Part shown: in pieces, positions 31,520 to 39,723 of the stretch | How positions within the stretch are numbered: the stretch's first letter is position 1 | Layout of the letters: each line of letters starts with the position of its first letter | Source of the DNA: Rariglobus sp. | Lineage (GTDB): Bacteria > Verrucomicrobiota > Verrucomicrobiia > Opitutales > Opitutaceae | DNA length: 64,000 nt | Direction of reading: 5' to 3' | Assembly: GCA_029266495.1 (NCBI GenBank) | Contig: JAQSWS010000005.1 | Span: forward strand, 19,480-83,479 | Notes under the pieces: model-generated | The model's database searches: none | Told to the model about the DNA's origin: nothing | The model's input: only the letters and a program-made list of their open reading frames with translations | Translations under genes and position numbers: made by a program

Positions 31520-32872
31520 ATGAAACGCCTCCTTTTCCCGTCCTCCATCCTCCGTCCCCTGTTCTCCGCCCTCTGCCTTCTCACCGCGGTCACCGCGCAA
31601 GCCGGCGTCGCCGATCAAGTCACCCGGGTCCGCATCGCCGGCGTCGATGTGATCGCCTGCAAAACCGGCGTGGAGGACGTCGTCACCTTCCGCGGCTCCC
31701 TCCCCGCCGGTGACTCGTTCTCCCCGGATTCCAACCTCGCGATCGCCTCGCTCACCGGCGGCATGCTGGACAAGGGCACGACCACCCAGGACAAATTCGC
31801 GATCGCCCAAAAACTCGACGCCGTCGGGGCCGCGCTCTCCTTCTCCGTCGACAGCACGATGGTCAACTTCAGCGGCAAATGTCTGCGCAAAGACGTCCCC
31901 CTCGTGATCGCCCTGCTCGCCGAGCAACTCCGCTCGCCCGCCTTCTCCGAGGAGGAATTCACCAAGCTCAAAAAACAGATCGCCGGACGGCTCCAACGCG
32001 CCCTTGAGCAGACCGGTTATCGCGCCGGCCAGGCCTTTGCCTCCGCCATTTATCCTTCCGACCACCCCAATTACGAACCCTCCACCGAGGCCTTTCTCGC
32101 CGCCCTCGGGAGCGCCACGGTCGCCGACCTCCGTGCCTTCCATAAAAAATATTACGGTCCCGCCGAACTCACGCTCGTCGCCGTCGGCGACGTGGATGTC
32201 GACAGCCTTAAAACCGACGTCGAAAAGGCCTTCGCCGGCTGGTCCGGCGGCGTGAAACGCCCCGACTACCCGCGCGTCGCCGGCAAACGCGACCTCGACC
32301 GCGAGCAGACGATCTTCATGGCCGACAAACCGAACGTCAGCGTGATCCTCGGCCAGGCCAGCGAACTCCGCCACGCCGATCCCGAGGCGCTTCCCCTCCG
32401 CGTTGCCACCACCATTCTCGGCAGCGGCTTCACCGGCCGTCTCATGGCGACCGTCCGCGACCAGGAGGGCCTCACCTACGGCATCGGCGCACGCGTTGGC
32501 GGAGATACCTTCACCAACGGCGACTGGCGCATCATCGCCAATTTCGCACCCAACCTCCTCGAACAAGGCCTCGCCTCCACCCGCCGCGAATTGAAACTCT
32601 GGCACGAACAGGGCGTCACCGCCGCCGAGCTCGAACGCACCAAGACCAATCTCGCCGGCAGCTTTCAAGTCGGTCTTGCCACCACCGAGGGTCTCGCCGG
32701 CACCATCCTCACGACGGTCCACCGCGGATACCCGCTCACCTGGATCGACGAGTATCCGGACAGGCTCAACGCCGTGACCCTCGACCAGGTGAACGCCGTC
32801 ATCAAAAAGCACCTCACGCCCGACAACTTCATTCTCATCAAAGCCGGCACCGTGCCGGTCTCGGCAAAATAG
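31520..32872 (+). CDS. M16-family peptidase-like subunit lacking the zinc motif
   Basis: 450 residues with signal peptide (cleavage after TAQA near residue 28). It aligns to M16 but has no HxxEH: the corresponding position reads LAIASLTGGMLDKGTT. It does keep the substrate-binding Arg/Tyr segment of the partner lobe (GRLMATVRDQEGLTYGIGA, around residues 310-328). This is the pattern of the non-catalytic half of M16B heterodimers, in which one subunit brings zinc and the other the R-Y pair. The codons of its signal peptide lie in a seven-copy heptamer repeat. It converges with the GntR-type gene with 16 bp between stops. Confidence 0.88.
   Translation: MKRLLFPSSILRPLFSALCLLTAVTAQAGVADQVTRVRIAGVDVIACKTGVEDVVTFRGSLPAGDSFSPDSNLAIASLTGGMLDKGTTTQDKFAIAQKLDAVGAALSFSVDSTMVNFSGKCLRKDVPLVIALLAEQLRSPAFSEEEFTKLKKQIAGRLQRALEQTGYRAGQAFASAIYPSDHPNYEPSTEAFLAALGSATVADLRAFHKKYYGPAELTLVAVGDVDVDSLKTDVEKAFAGWSGGVKRPDYPRVAGKRDLDREQTIFMADKPNVSVILGQASELRHADPEALPLRVATTILGSGFTGRLMATVRDQEGLTYGIGARVGGDTFTNGDWRIIANFAPNLLEQGLASTRRELKLWHEQGVTAAELERTKTNLAGSFQVGLATTEGLAGTILTTVHRGYPLTWIDEYPDRLNAVTLDQVNAVIKKHLTPDNFILIKAGTVPVSAK
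31537..31585 (+). repeat. Heptanucleotide repeat (TCCGTCC type) encoding a signal peptide
   Basis: Seven consecutive 7-bp units: CCCGTCC, TCCATCC, TCCGTCC, CCTGTTC, TCCGCCC, TCTGCCT, TCTCACC. They code for the hydrophobic stretch PSSILRPLFSALCLLT of the M16 partner's signal peptide. Same consensus as at 19595-19636. Confidence 0.7.
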
Positions 32873-32888
32873 CCGCCGCTCCGTCGCC

Positions 32889-34061
32889 TCACCCCGATCC
32901 CGATTCCTCCACGCCCTCCGTCACGATGATGTCGAGGCCGGGCAACTGCTGGCGAAACGCCTCGTCGATCCGTCCTGCTCCACCGCACGACGCACGAACA
33001 ATCATCTGCAACCGCGGCAACGACGTGGATTGGGCCACCTCCCCCCGCGCCAGCGCGAGCGCACTCTTGATGAGCCAATACCCCACGTAGTTAAAATTCT
33101 GGCAGACCGTCGTCAGGGGCGGATCGCTGTAGGCGCTCGCCTCCGTGTCATTGTAACCGATGATCTGAAAATCACCGGGCGCACTCAGCCCGAGCTTGTG
33201 CATTGCAGTCATGAACCGCAGCGCATGCTCATCATCATAACTGATCACCGCGAGATCGCCGCGCTGGTCCTTCCAGCGCTCCGCCAGCTGACTCATCGCC
33301 TGCGCCCCTGGTTTCGCCAGCCCGCAAAAATTAGGCAGGCCCAGTCGTGACGTATAACACGCGTAGGCGCTGATCAGGCGCTGCAGCACCACGTCTCCCG
33401 GCGAATCCGGCCCCAGCAACGCGATCCGCCGGTGTCCAAGCGCAAAAAAATACCCGCACAACTGCTCGGTCAGCACCTGCAGGCTGGCACCAAACACCTC
33501 CTGCTGCTCGAAGCTGTTTACCTCCAGCCCGGGAACCACCATCGGCAGACTCACCGGCAAGGCGCAACCGCGCACAAACGTGCGCACCTCATCGACGCGA
33601 TCATGCGGAAACCACGGCAGGACGATTGCCACGCAGCCCTCCTTCGCCAGCAGCTTCGCCTGCTCCACGCCATCGTGATTGAAATCGCGCACCCAGCCTG
33701 AACGCAGATCCACCGCGTTGTTCACCGCCTCGTGCGCAAGGCCCTGCAACACGCGATTGGCATACGCGTCGCCACCCTGCCACACGAGCACGCCGATCCG
33801 GGGATTGGCCGTCTTGCCCTGCACGACACGCGTATGCCGCGCCACAAACGTCCCGCTCCCGATGCGACGCACCACCGTGCCGTCGTCGACCAACTCCTTC
33901 AGCGCGCGCCTCACGGTCAGAAAATTGCACCCATAAAACTCCGCCAGTCGCCGCTCCGAGGGCAGCCGCCCCGCGATCGGTATCGTCCCCACCAGTTGAC
34001 GCAGCTCCGCCTCCACCTGCTGGTGCTTAAAACGCGGTGCCTCGACTGAGATAACTTCCAT
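32889..34061 (-). CDS. GntR-type HTH fused to LacI-type sugar-binding domain (AraR-like regulator)
   Basis: 390 residues. The N-terminal winged helix of GntR type (about 12-78) reads LPSERRLAEFYGCNFLTVRRALKELVDDG and RRIGSGTFVAR. The C-terminal part (about 88-360) is a periplasmic-binding-protein fold of LacI/GalR type: RIGVLVWQGG, GHRRIALLGPDSPGD, VISYDDEHALRFMTAM, FQIIGYNDTEASAYSDPPLTTV. Such chimeras (as in AraR) sense a sugar and release operator DNA. Upstream lies a 287-bp AT-rich gap with three inverted repeats, fitting auto-regulation and control of the divergent PEP-CTERM gene at 34349. The sugar cannot be predicted. Confidence 0.9.
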   Translation of the reverse strand: MEVISVEAPRFKHQQVEAELRQLVGTIPIAGRLPSERRLAEFYGCNFLTVRRALKELVDDGTVVRRIGSGTFVARHTRVVQGKTANPRIGVLVWQGGDAYANRVLQGLAHEAVNNAVDLRSGWVRDFNHDGVEQAKLLAKEGCVAIVLPWFPHDRVDEVRTFVRGCALPVSLPMVVPGLEVNSFEQQEVFGASLQVLTEQLCGYFFALGHRRIALLGPDSPGDVVLQRLISAYACYTSRLGLPNFCGLAKPGAQAMSQLAERWKDQRGDLAVISYDDEHALRFMTAMHKLGLSAPGDFQIIGYNDTEASAYSDPPLTTVCQNFNYVGYWLIKSALALARGEVAQSTSLPRLQMIVRASCGGAGRIDEAFRQQLPGLDIIVTEGVEESGSG

Positions 34062-34118
34062 ATAATTGCCTCAAGACCAAGCGCCCGTCCCCTTTGTGTC
34101 AAGAGAATCGCTATGTCT

Positions 34119-34130
34119 GTTAAACTTAAC
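34119..34130. promoter_or_regulatory. Inverted repeat GTTAA-n2-TTAAC, candidate operator 1
   Basis: GTTAA-ac-TTAAC, 5-bp arms, 58 bp upstream of the GntR/LacI-chimera start. It shares the GTTAA/TTAAC half-site with the element at 34189-34212. Confidence 0.45.
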
Positions 34131-34154
34131 AATAGAATAGGTAAGACTCTATTG
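34130..34154. promoter_or_regulatory. Inverted repeat CAATAGA-n11-TCTATTG, candidate operator 2
   Basis: Perfect 7-bp arms separated by 11 bp, roughly one helical turn plus (arm centres 18 bp apart). Overlaps operator 1 by one base. Confidence 0.4.
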
Positions 34155-34188
34155 AACAAAATATAATGATTAAAATCCAAGAGGGTAG

Positions 34189-34212
34189 TTTAACAAAAGT
34201 CATTTTGTTAAA
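34189..34212. promoter_or_regulatory. Inverted repeat TTTAACAAAA-gtca-TTTTGTTAAA, candidate operator 3
   Basis: Perfect 10-bp arms with a 4-nt centre, 137 bp upstream of the PEP-CTERM gene at 34349 and 128 bp from the regulator start. No T tract on the outside, so a DNA operator is likelier than a terminator. A TATAAT sequence lies between it and operator 2 (34162-34167). Confidence 0.5.
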
Positions 34213-34348
34213 TGAACATTTCTACACAAAACAAAGTGCTTGCATAGCCATCGGCCGACATGCTTTATGACGGGCAAGACGCCAGCTTTTCCCGCGAAAC
34301 CGCCGGTCAGCGTGCGCACTGTTCACCCCCCACCAACCCGACCAACCG

Positions 34349-35776
34349 ATGAAAAGTCCGTCCTCGTCCTCCCCGCGCCTCCGCCGCGCCATCGCCCTCC
34401 TCGCCCTCCCCGCGCTCAGCACCCCCGCCGTCTTCGCCGGTGCGTTTTTACATACCGGTGCCGGCCCCTACGAATACACCAGCACCGCCAACTGGGGCAG
34501 CAGTGTTATCGGCAACAATTGGACCACCAATATCGTCGCCGACCAGACGATCACGTTCGCGACCGATTACACGACTGCGGACCAAGACGGAGCCAGCAGC
34601 GGTAGCACCTCTACTCTCAGCATCGCCAATACCGGCACCTTTAACCACACCTTCATCGGTGGAGGCGCCAACCGCACGCTCACCCTCGGCGGCAACATCA
34701 CGCTCGGAAACGGCGGGGCTACCGCCAACAAAGTCATCATCGGCAGCCTCACCGCCGGCCAACAGCTCAACCTCGACCTGGGCGCCGCAAGCAGGACATT
34801 TACCATCGGAACCAATCGCACGCTTGAAATCCTCAACGTCGTCTCCGGCGCCACCCGGGGCATCACCACGACTGGAAACGGCAAACTGATTCTTTCCAAC
34901 GAAGCCAGCACCTACGGTGGCGCTACCGCCCTTCAAAGCGGCGCCATCGTCGAGGTCACCAAGCTCGCCAATGGTGGGGTCAACAGTAGCATCGGCACGG
35001 CGAACGCCACCACGTCTTCTCTCGTTTTCGGCGGAAGTTCTGCGGCCACCCTGCGCTATGTGGGCGGCGGCGACACCACAAACCGCTTGTTCAGCGTTGG
35101 CGGCGCCGGCGGCATGATCGACTCCTCCGGCTCGGGCGCGCTCGTCTTCAATGCCACCGGATCATTAAACCTCATCACGAGCGGCACGGCTCGCACCATC
35201 ACGTTCAAAGGCACGAACACGGACGACAACAGCATCTCCATCGTGCTCGCCGATGCCGGCAGCGGCAAAACCACCATTCAAAAGGATGGTGCCGGCAAGT
35301 GGATCCTCTCCGGCAATAATACCTACACGGGGGACACGATCATCAATGCCGGCACCCTCCAGCTCGGCTCCGCGAACAGCGGCGGCAACGGCGGCAATGT
35401 CATCTTGAACGGCGGCACCTTCGCCACCGGCGGTTTCTCCGAGACCTTCGGCACCCTCGATGTGAACGGCAACGCCATCATCGACATGGGCAACCTTACC
35501 TCCGCCCTCGTATTCGCCGACAGCAGCCTCGTTGCCTGGAGCGAGTCCGTCAGTCTCAGCATCATCAACTACACCGGGGACATCGACAGCATCTTCTTCG
35601 GCGTCGATGGACTCGACCTCTCTCAACTCGCGAAAATCACCATCAACGGCTTCGATGCCGCCCTCGAAAACGGCTTCCTCGTCGTCGCCATCCCCGAGCC
35701 CTCCACCTACGCCTTCCTCGCCGGCGCCGGAGGCCTGCTTCTCGCGGGCGTTCGTCGCCGCACCCGCGTCCAGTAA
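34349..35776 (+). CDS. Exported PEP-CTERM protein with autotransporter-associated beta repeats
   Basis: 475 residues: signal peptide (about 12-30, ending VFAG), a long low-complexity Thr/Asn/Gly/Ser-rich beta-helical region, one clear autotransporter-associated repeat (KDGAGKWILSGNNTYTGDT then INAGTLQLG near residues 312-345) and a C-terminal PEP-CTERM tail: IPEPSTYAFLAG, a hydrophobic helix and RRRTR. PEP-CTERM tails are cut by exosortase/archaeosortase-type enzymes and tie the protein to extracellular-polysaccharide export; no exosortase is in this window. Its role may be surface adhesion or a matrix protein. The divergent GntR/LacI-chimera suggests carbohydrate-controlled expression. Confidence 0.88.
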   Translation: MKSPSSSSPRLRRAIALLALPALSTPAVFAGAFLHTGAGPYEYTSTANWGSSVIGNNWTTNIVADQTITFATDYTTADQDGASSGSTSTLSIANTGTFNHTFIGGGANRTLTLGGNITLGNGGATANKVIIGSLTAGQQLNLDLGAASRTFTIGTNRTLEILNVVSGATRGITTTGNGKLILSNEASTYGGATALQSGAIVEVTKLANGGVNSSIGTANATTSSLVFGGSSAATLRYVGGGDTTNRLFSVGGAGGMIDSSGSGALVFNATGSLNLITSGTARTITFKGTNTDDNSISIVLADAGSGKTTIQKDGAGKWILSGNNTYTGDTIINAGTLQLGSANSGGNGGNVILNGGTFATGGFSETFGTLDVNGNAIIDMGNLTSALVFADSSLVAWSESVSLSIINYTGDIDSIFFGVDGLDLSQLAKITINGFDAALENGFLVVAIPEPSTYAFLAGAGGLLLAGVRRRTRVQ

Positions 35777-35796
35777 GTTACCCTCGTTACCCGCAT

Positions 35797-35847
35797 CCGG
35801 GCGTCCCGCTTTCGGCGCCCGGCAGGGCGAGGATTCCCCTCCCCGCC
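35797..35847. repeat. Paired GC-rich hairpins after the PEP-CTERM gene (includes copy 3 of dispersed family)
   Basis: CCGGGCG-n12-CGCCCGG (35797-35822) directly followed by GGCGAGGA-ttcccc-TCCCCGCC (35826-35847; one mismatch), the latter resembling the hairpins at 17935 and 28847. They lie in the 120-bp gap between two same-strand genes and may terminate the PEP-CTERM transcript. Confidence 0.5.
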
Positions 35848-35896
35848 TTGTTCGCCCCGCCCCGGACGACCCGCGGGTCTGCCCCGCCCCCCCCCC

Positions 35897-38800
35897 TTGG
35901 TCATCGGTCCTTCGCCATCGGTCATTCCACACCGGCGTCGCAGCGGCTTCGCGTTGCTCATCACGATCACGCTCCTCGCATTTCTCGTCCTCCTCCTCGT
36001 CTCGCTCGCCAGCCTCACCCGGGTCGAAACCCAGGTTGCCTCCAACAACCAGCACATCGCCCAAGCCCGTCAGAACGCCCTCATGGCGCTCAACCTCGCC
36101 TTGGGCCAATTGCAAAAACATGCCGGCCCTGACCAACGCGTCACCGCCCGCGCCGATGTCCAACCCGCCGCGACCGCTCCCGCACCCTCTCCCTACCCCT
36201 CTGTCGACCCCGCCTCCGGCACCAACCTCACCGCGAACACCGCAACCGCCCTCGGCTCCATCGACACCTACTGGCGCAACCGTCGCAACCGCCAATGGAC
36301 CGGCGTCTGGCGCAACCGCAACACCCCGGATTACACCCCGCCTGCCCCGGCCTTCGATTCCAACAACCCCGCCGCCTACAACCCCGTCCCCGCCCTCCAG
36401 TCCTGGCTGGTCAGCGGCAACGAAAACGGCGCAGCCACGTTCTCTCCCTCCACCGCCGTTACGGGTCTCACCATCACCTCGACGCCCGTCGATCGCATCG
36501 CCGACGCCAACGGAGCGTTTCACCGCCTCCTCGTCAAAGCCTCCGCGGGCGTCACGGCCGCCACGGACCTCGACCGCGCCGTCACCGCCCCCGAGATCGA
36601 AATCCGCTCTTCCGCGACGCCGGGTAATGGCACCACGGATACGTTGATCGGCCACTATGCCTGGTGGGTCGGCGATGAGGGCATCAAAGCCCGCGCCAAC
36701 CTCGTCGACCCCCACGCCTCCGCCGGCACCGCCGAGGCCAACCTCACCCGCCTCCAGTCCGCCCAGCGCCCCGCCATCGAGGCCATGACCACCAACGGCA
36801 CCGACGGCCTTGCCCCCCTCGCCCCTCCCACGGTCCAGACACAACTGGCCGCCTACCAGGCAAGCCTCCTCAACATCCAGAGCTCCGCCCAGTTCCCCTT
36901 CATCACTGCGGCCGCCCCCTTGTCCGCCGAACTCAAATCCCGTTACCACGACCTCTCCGTCAGCTCCCGCGGACTCCTCGCCGACGTAAAGAATGGCGGC
37001 CTCAAAACCGACCTCTCCTATCTCTTCGGCCTATCCAACCTCACCGATTTCCGCACAGCCCTTCGCGCCCTCTACGGCACCAACTCCATCGCCCCGCTCA
37101 ACCCCAATCCCGCCGTCTCCACCGATTTGGCCAACCCTCTCCTCAACCCCGTCGCCACCCTCCGCGCCACGTTCCCGACCACGGCCGCGGACGGCGGTAA
37201 CTACGCCGCTGCCACGCAATTTGCCAATACCTCCACCTGGGAACAGCTCTGGTCCTTCGCCAACCAAGGCTCGACCTTCAACGCCGCCGGCCAGGCCGCG
37301 CCGCGCGTCCAGACGGCCACCCAACACGGCCTCTACCCCCTGATCATCCAGACCAAGATGTTTTACCGCCTCCGCATTGAAGGCGGCAGCACCACAACCG
37401 ACCCGGATGGCACTGTGGTGAATCGCACCGGCGCCATTTACGTCGATGTGCTTCCGCTCTTCGTTCTGGCCAACCCCTATGCCGTTCCGTTGGCCGCCTC
37501 CGATTATCAAGTCCGGGTATCCGGCAGTAATCCGGCCCTCGTTTTCGGGAAGATTGATCCTGCGGCAACGACTCCCCCTTCGCCCACAAACGACTTCACC
37601 CCGGCCTACTCCGTTTACAACCCCACTTGGGCCGGCAATAGAACCTTCGTTTTACGCACCACCGGAATGGCTGCTGGCGAGGCCCAAATCTTTACGATTG
37701 ATCCGGATCCCGCCCTCAACACCACCATCGATGCTGATGACCGCATTCTGGTGGCCCGGCAGTCAGGCAATTCCGTCCCTCAGATGGACAACAAACGGGT
37801 CTACATGAAGAACGAATTCGACCCCGCGCCGGCCCTCACTTACCTCGCGGCCAGCCAGACCTCGCCTTATCCGCCTATCACGATTCCGTCTGACAAAACC
37901 CATGCGGCCTTACGCATCGGCACATCGGGACTCATTACGATCCTCTTTCAAGGGTTTACGCCGGGAGATGCGCAGGGATACCTCAAGCTCCTGCAATTTA
38001 CCACCGCACAAAATCTTACCGGTGATGCGGAGTTCGGCGGGGCAACCACGATGTTCGTCGTTGATCCCATGTCTGACGGCATCCGCCAAGGCGGCGGGGT
38101 AAACTCTATCGTCAACCAGCCGCCGACCACCGATCACCGCGCCGCCAAACCCCCCAGCGGCTCCGTCTTCTTCTCGCATCAACAGGCCCCCTTTCTTCAG
38201 GTCAACTACCGGACCAACCAGATCATGTGGACGGGCAGCCCCTCCAACCCACACCCCTTGGAATGGGCCCGTCGCTTCACCAAAAACGGTTCCACCGGTT
38301 CCGCTGGCAACACCCCCAACCCGTGGTTCGGCGCCAACCTCATGCGCCCCTCCGGCTCCACCACCACCGTCCGCTGGGGCCTCGTCAACATCGGCGAAGG
38401 CCAGAACCAGACCGTCCCGCCCGCCTCCATCGGTGGCCCCTCCGCACTGGATGTCGGCTTCAACAACTACCTCTACGACATCCCCCGCGCCGGCCACCCG
38501 CTCGCCTCCCTCGGCCAGCTCCAGCACTTCAACACCACCGGCTACCATCCCATCGCCAGCACGCCGAACCAGGTCACCTCGTTAAGCAGCTGGCAAACCA
38601 ACTACTCGTTTTCCAACTCCTACCCCCAGCCCCGCGTCCCCCGCGATCAGCTCTTTAACTACGTCAACAACGGCAATATTTCCCTCCATTACCATTTCGA
38701 CGGCTCCTCCATCTGGAACGACCTCTTCTGGGACCGCTTTACTTTCTCGACCTACCCGCAGTCCGCAGCGGTCTCTTTCGACTTCGCCACGGACAAGCTC

Positions 38801-39709
38801 ATCAACGCCCGCTACCGCCCTTTCCGGGATCGCACCACGGTGCCTTGGGACGACGAAACCAAATTCCGCGGCGACGGCAACCCCGCCACCGCCGCCAACA
38901 CCCGCGCCGCCGCCGCCAACCTCCTCGTCGACGGCGCCTTCAACATCAACTCCACCTCCATCGAGGCGTGGAAAGCCGTCTTCTCTTCCCTCAAAAACGT
39001 CCCCGCCGGCTCCGAGACCACTCCCTCCGCCCCCTTCCCCCGCACCCTCTCGCCCACCGCCGGTTCCGCCGCCGCCGCCACCGGCACCTCTCCCGACTCT
39101 TGGGCCGGCTTCCGCAACCTCTCCACCGCCGAGGTCCAGTCCCTCGCCGAGGAAATGGTCATGCAGGTCCGCAAACGCGGCCCCTTCCTCTCCCTCTCCG
39201 ACTTCGTCAACCGCCGCCTCATCAAGACCGCCGACGACACCCTTGGCCTCGGCCTCTCCGGCGCGCTCCAGGCCGCCCTCGACCGCGCCGTCAATCAGAC
39301 CTCCCGCCTCACGCCCGCCTTCAACGTCAAATCCTCCGCCGTCAGCGCCACCTCCGCGACCAACCCCAACCTGATCGCCTTCTCCGAAATCGGCTATATC
39401 CTCCCCGCCGCCCTCGCCGGCTTCCCCGGTTACATGCTCCAGGGCGACGTCCTCTCCGCCCTCGGCCCCAGCCTCTCCGCCCGCTCCGACACCTTTACGA
39501 TCCGCACCTACGGCGACGCCACCAACCCCGCCACCGGCGAGGTCACCGGCCGCGCCTGGTGCGAAGCCGTCGTCCAGCGCCTCCCCGATTACGTCGATCC
39601 CGCGGCCGATGTCGCCACCGCCACACCCGCCGCCGGCACCCCCAACGCCACCTTCGGCCGCCGCTTCCAAATCATCAGCTTCCGCTGGCTCTCCCCCGAA
39701 GACGTCTGA
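35897..39709 (+). CDS. Verru_Chthon cassette protein A-like giant pilin-related protein
   Basis: 1270 residues. Near the N-terminus is RSGFALLITITLLAFLVLLLV, a prepilin-like or PilX/GspK-like hydrophobic segment, followed by SLASLTRVETQVASNNQHIAQARQNALMALNLALGQLQ, typical of PilX-type minor pilins. The rest is a very long, Pro/Ala/Thr/Asn-rich exported body. The size and this N-terminus match the family named Verru_Chthon cassette protein A from Verrucomicrobium and Chthoniobacter, usually grouped with smaller pilin-like partners. The start is unsure: TTG at 35897 lies directly after a run of nine C and inside a heptamer repeat. The next two genes follow by 14 and 13 bp, so the three form an operon. 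Confidence 0.7.
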   Translation: MVIGPSPSVIPHRRRSGFALLITITLLAFLVLLLVSLASLTRVETQVASNNQHIAQARQNALMALNLALGQLQKHAGPDQRVTARADVQPAATAPAPSPYPSVDPASGTNLTANTATALGSIDTYWRNRRNRQWTGVWRNRNTPDYTPPAPAFDSNNPAAYNPVPALQSWLVSGNENGAATFSPSTAVTGLTITSTPVDRIADANGAFHRLLVKASAGVTAATDLDRAVTAPEIEIRSSATPGNGTTDTLIGHYAWWVGDEGIKARANLVDPHASAGTAEANLTRLQSAQRPAIEAMTTNGTDGLAPLAPPTVQTQLAAYQASLLNIQSSAQFPFITAAAPLSAELKSRYHDLSVSSRGLLADVKNGGLKTDLSYLFGLSNLTDFRTALRALYGTNSIAPLNPNPAVSTDLANPLLNPVATLRATFPTTAADGGNYAAATQFANTSTWEQLWSFANQGSTFNAAGQAAPRVQTATQHGLYPLIIQTKMFYRLRIEGGSTTTDPDGTVVNRTGAIYVDVLPLFVLANPYAVPLAASDYQVRVSGSNPALVFGKIDPAATTPPSPTNDFTPAYSVYNPTWAGNRTFVLRTTGMAAGEAQIFTIDPDPALNTTIDADDRILVARQSGNSVPQMDNKRVYMKNEFDPAPALTYLAASQTSPYPPITIPSDKTHAALRIGTSGLITILFQGFTPGDAQGYLKLLQFTTAQNLTGDAEFGGATTMFVVDPMSDGIRQGGGVNSIVNQPPTTDHRAAKPPSGSVFFSHQQAPFLQVNYRTNQIMWTGSPSNPHPLEWARRFTKNGSTGSAGNTPNPWFGANLMRPSGSTTTVRWGLVNIGEGQNQTVPPASIGGPSALDVGFNNYLYDIPRAGHPLASLGQLQHFNTTGYHPIASTPNQVTSLSSWQTNYSFSNSYPQPRVPRDQLFNYVNNGNISLHYHFDGSSIWNDLFWDRFTFSTYPQSAAVSFDFATDKLINARYRPFRDRTTVPWDDETKFRGDGNPATAANTRAAAANLLVDGAFNINSTSIEAWKAVFSSLKNVPAGSETTPSAPFPRTLSPTAGSAAAATGTSPDSWAGFRNLSTAEVQSLAEEMVMQVRKRGPFLSLSDFVNRRLIKTADDTLGLGLSGALQAALDRAVNQTSRLTPAFNVKSSAVSATSATNPNLIAFSEIGYILPAALAGFPGYMLQGDVLSALGPSLSARSDTFTIRTYGDATNPATGEVTGRAWCEAVVQRLPDYVDPAADVATATPAAGTPNATFGRRFQIISFRWLSPEDV
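35898..35925 (+). repeat. Degenerate heptanucleotide repeat (TGGTCAT type) at a gene start
   Basis: Four units, TGGTCAT, CGGTCCT, TCGCCAT, CGGTCAT, placed just after the proposed TTG start of the Verru_Chthon-A-like gene. Same unit as the perfect copies at 39751-39778. Confidence 0.55.
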
Positions 39710-39723
39710 CCACCTCGCCTGCC

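Noticed and set aside
35165..36949. Minus-strand open frame across the PEP-CTERM and giant pilin-like genes
   Set aside because: Gly/Glu/Asp-rich shadow crossing two real genes and a hairpin-rich gap.
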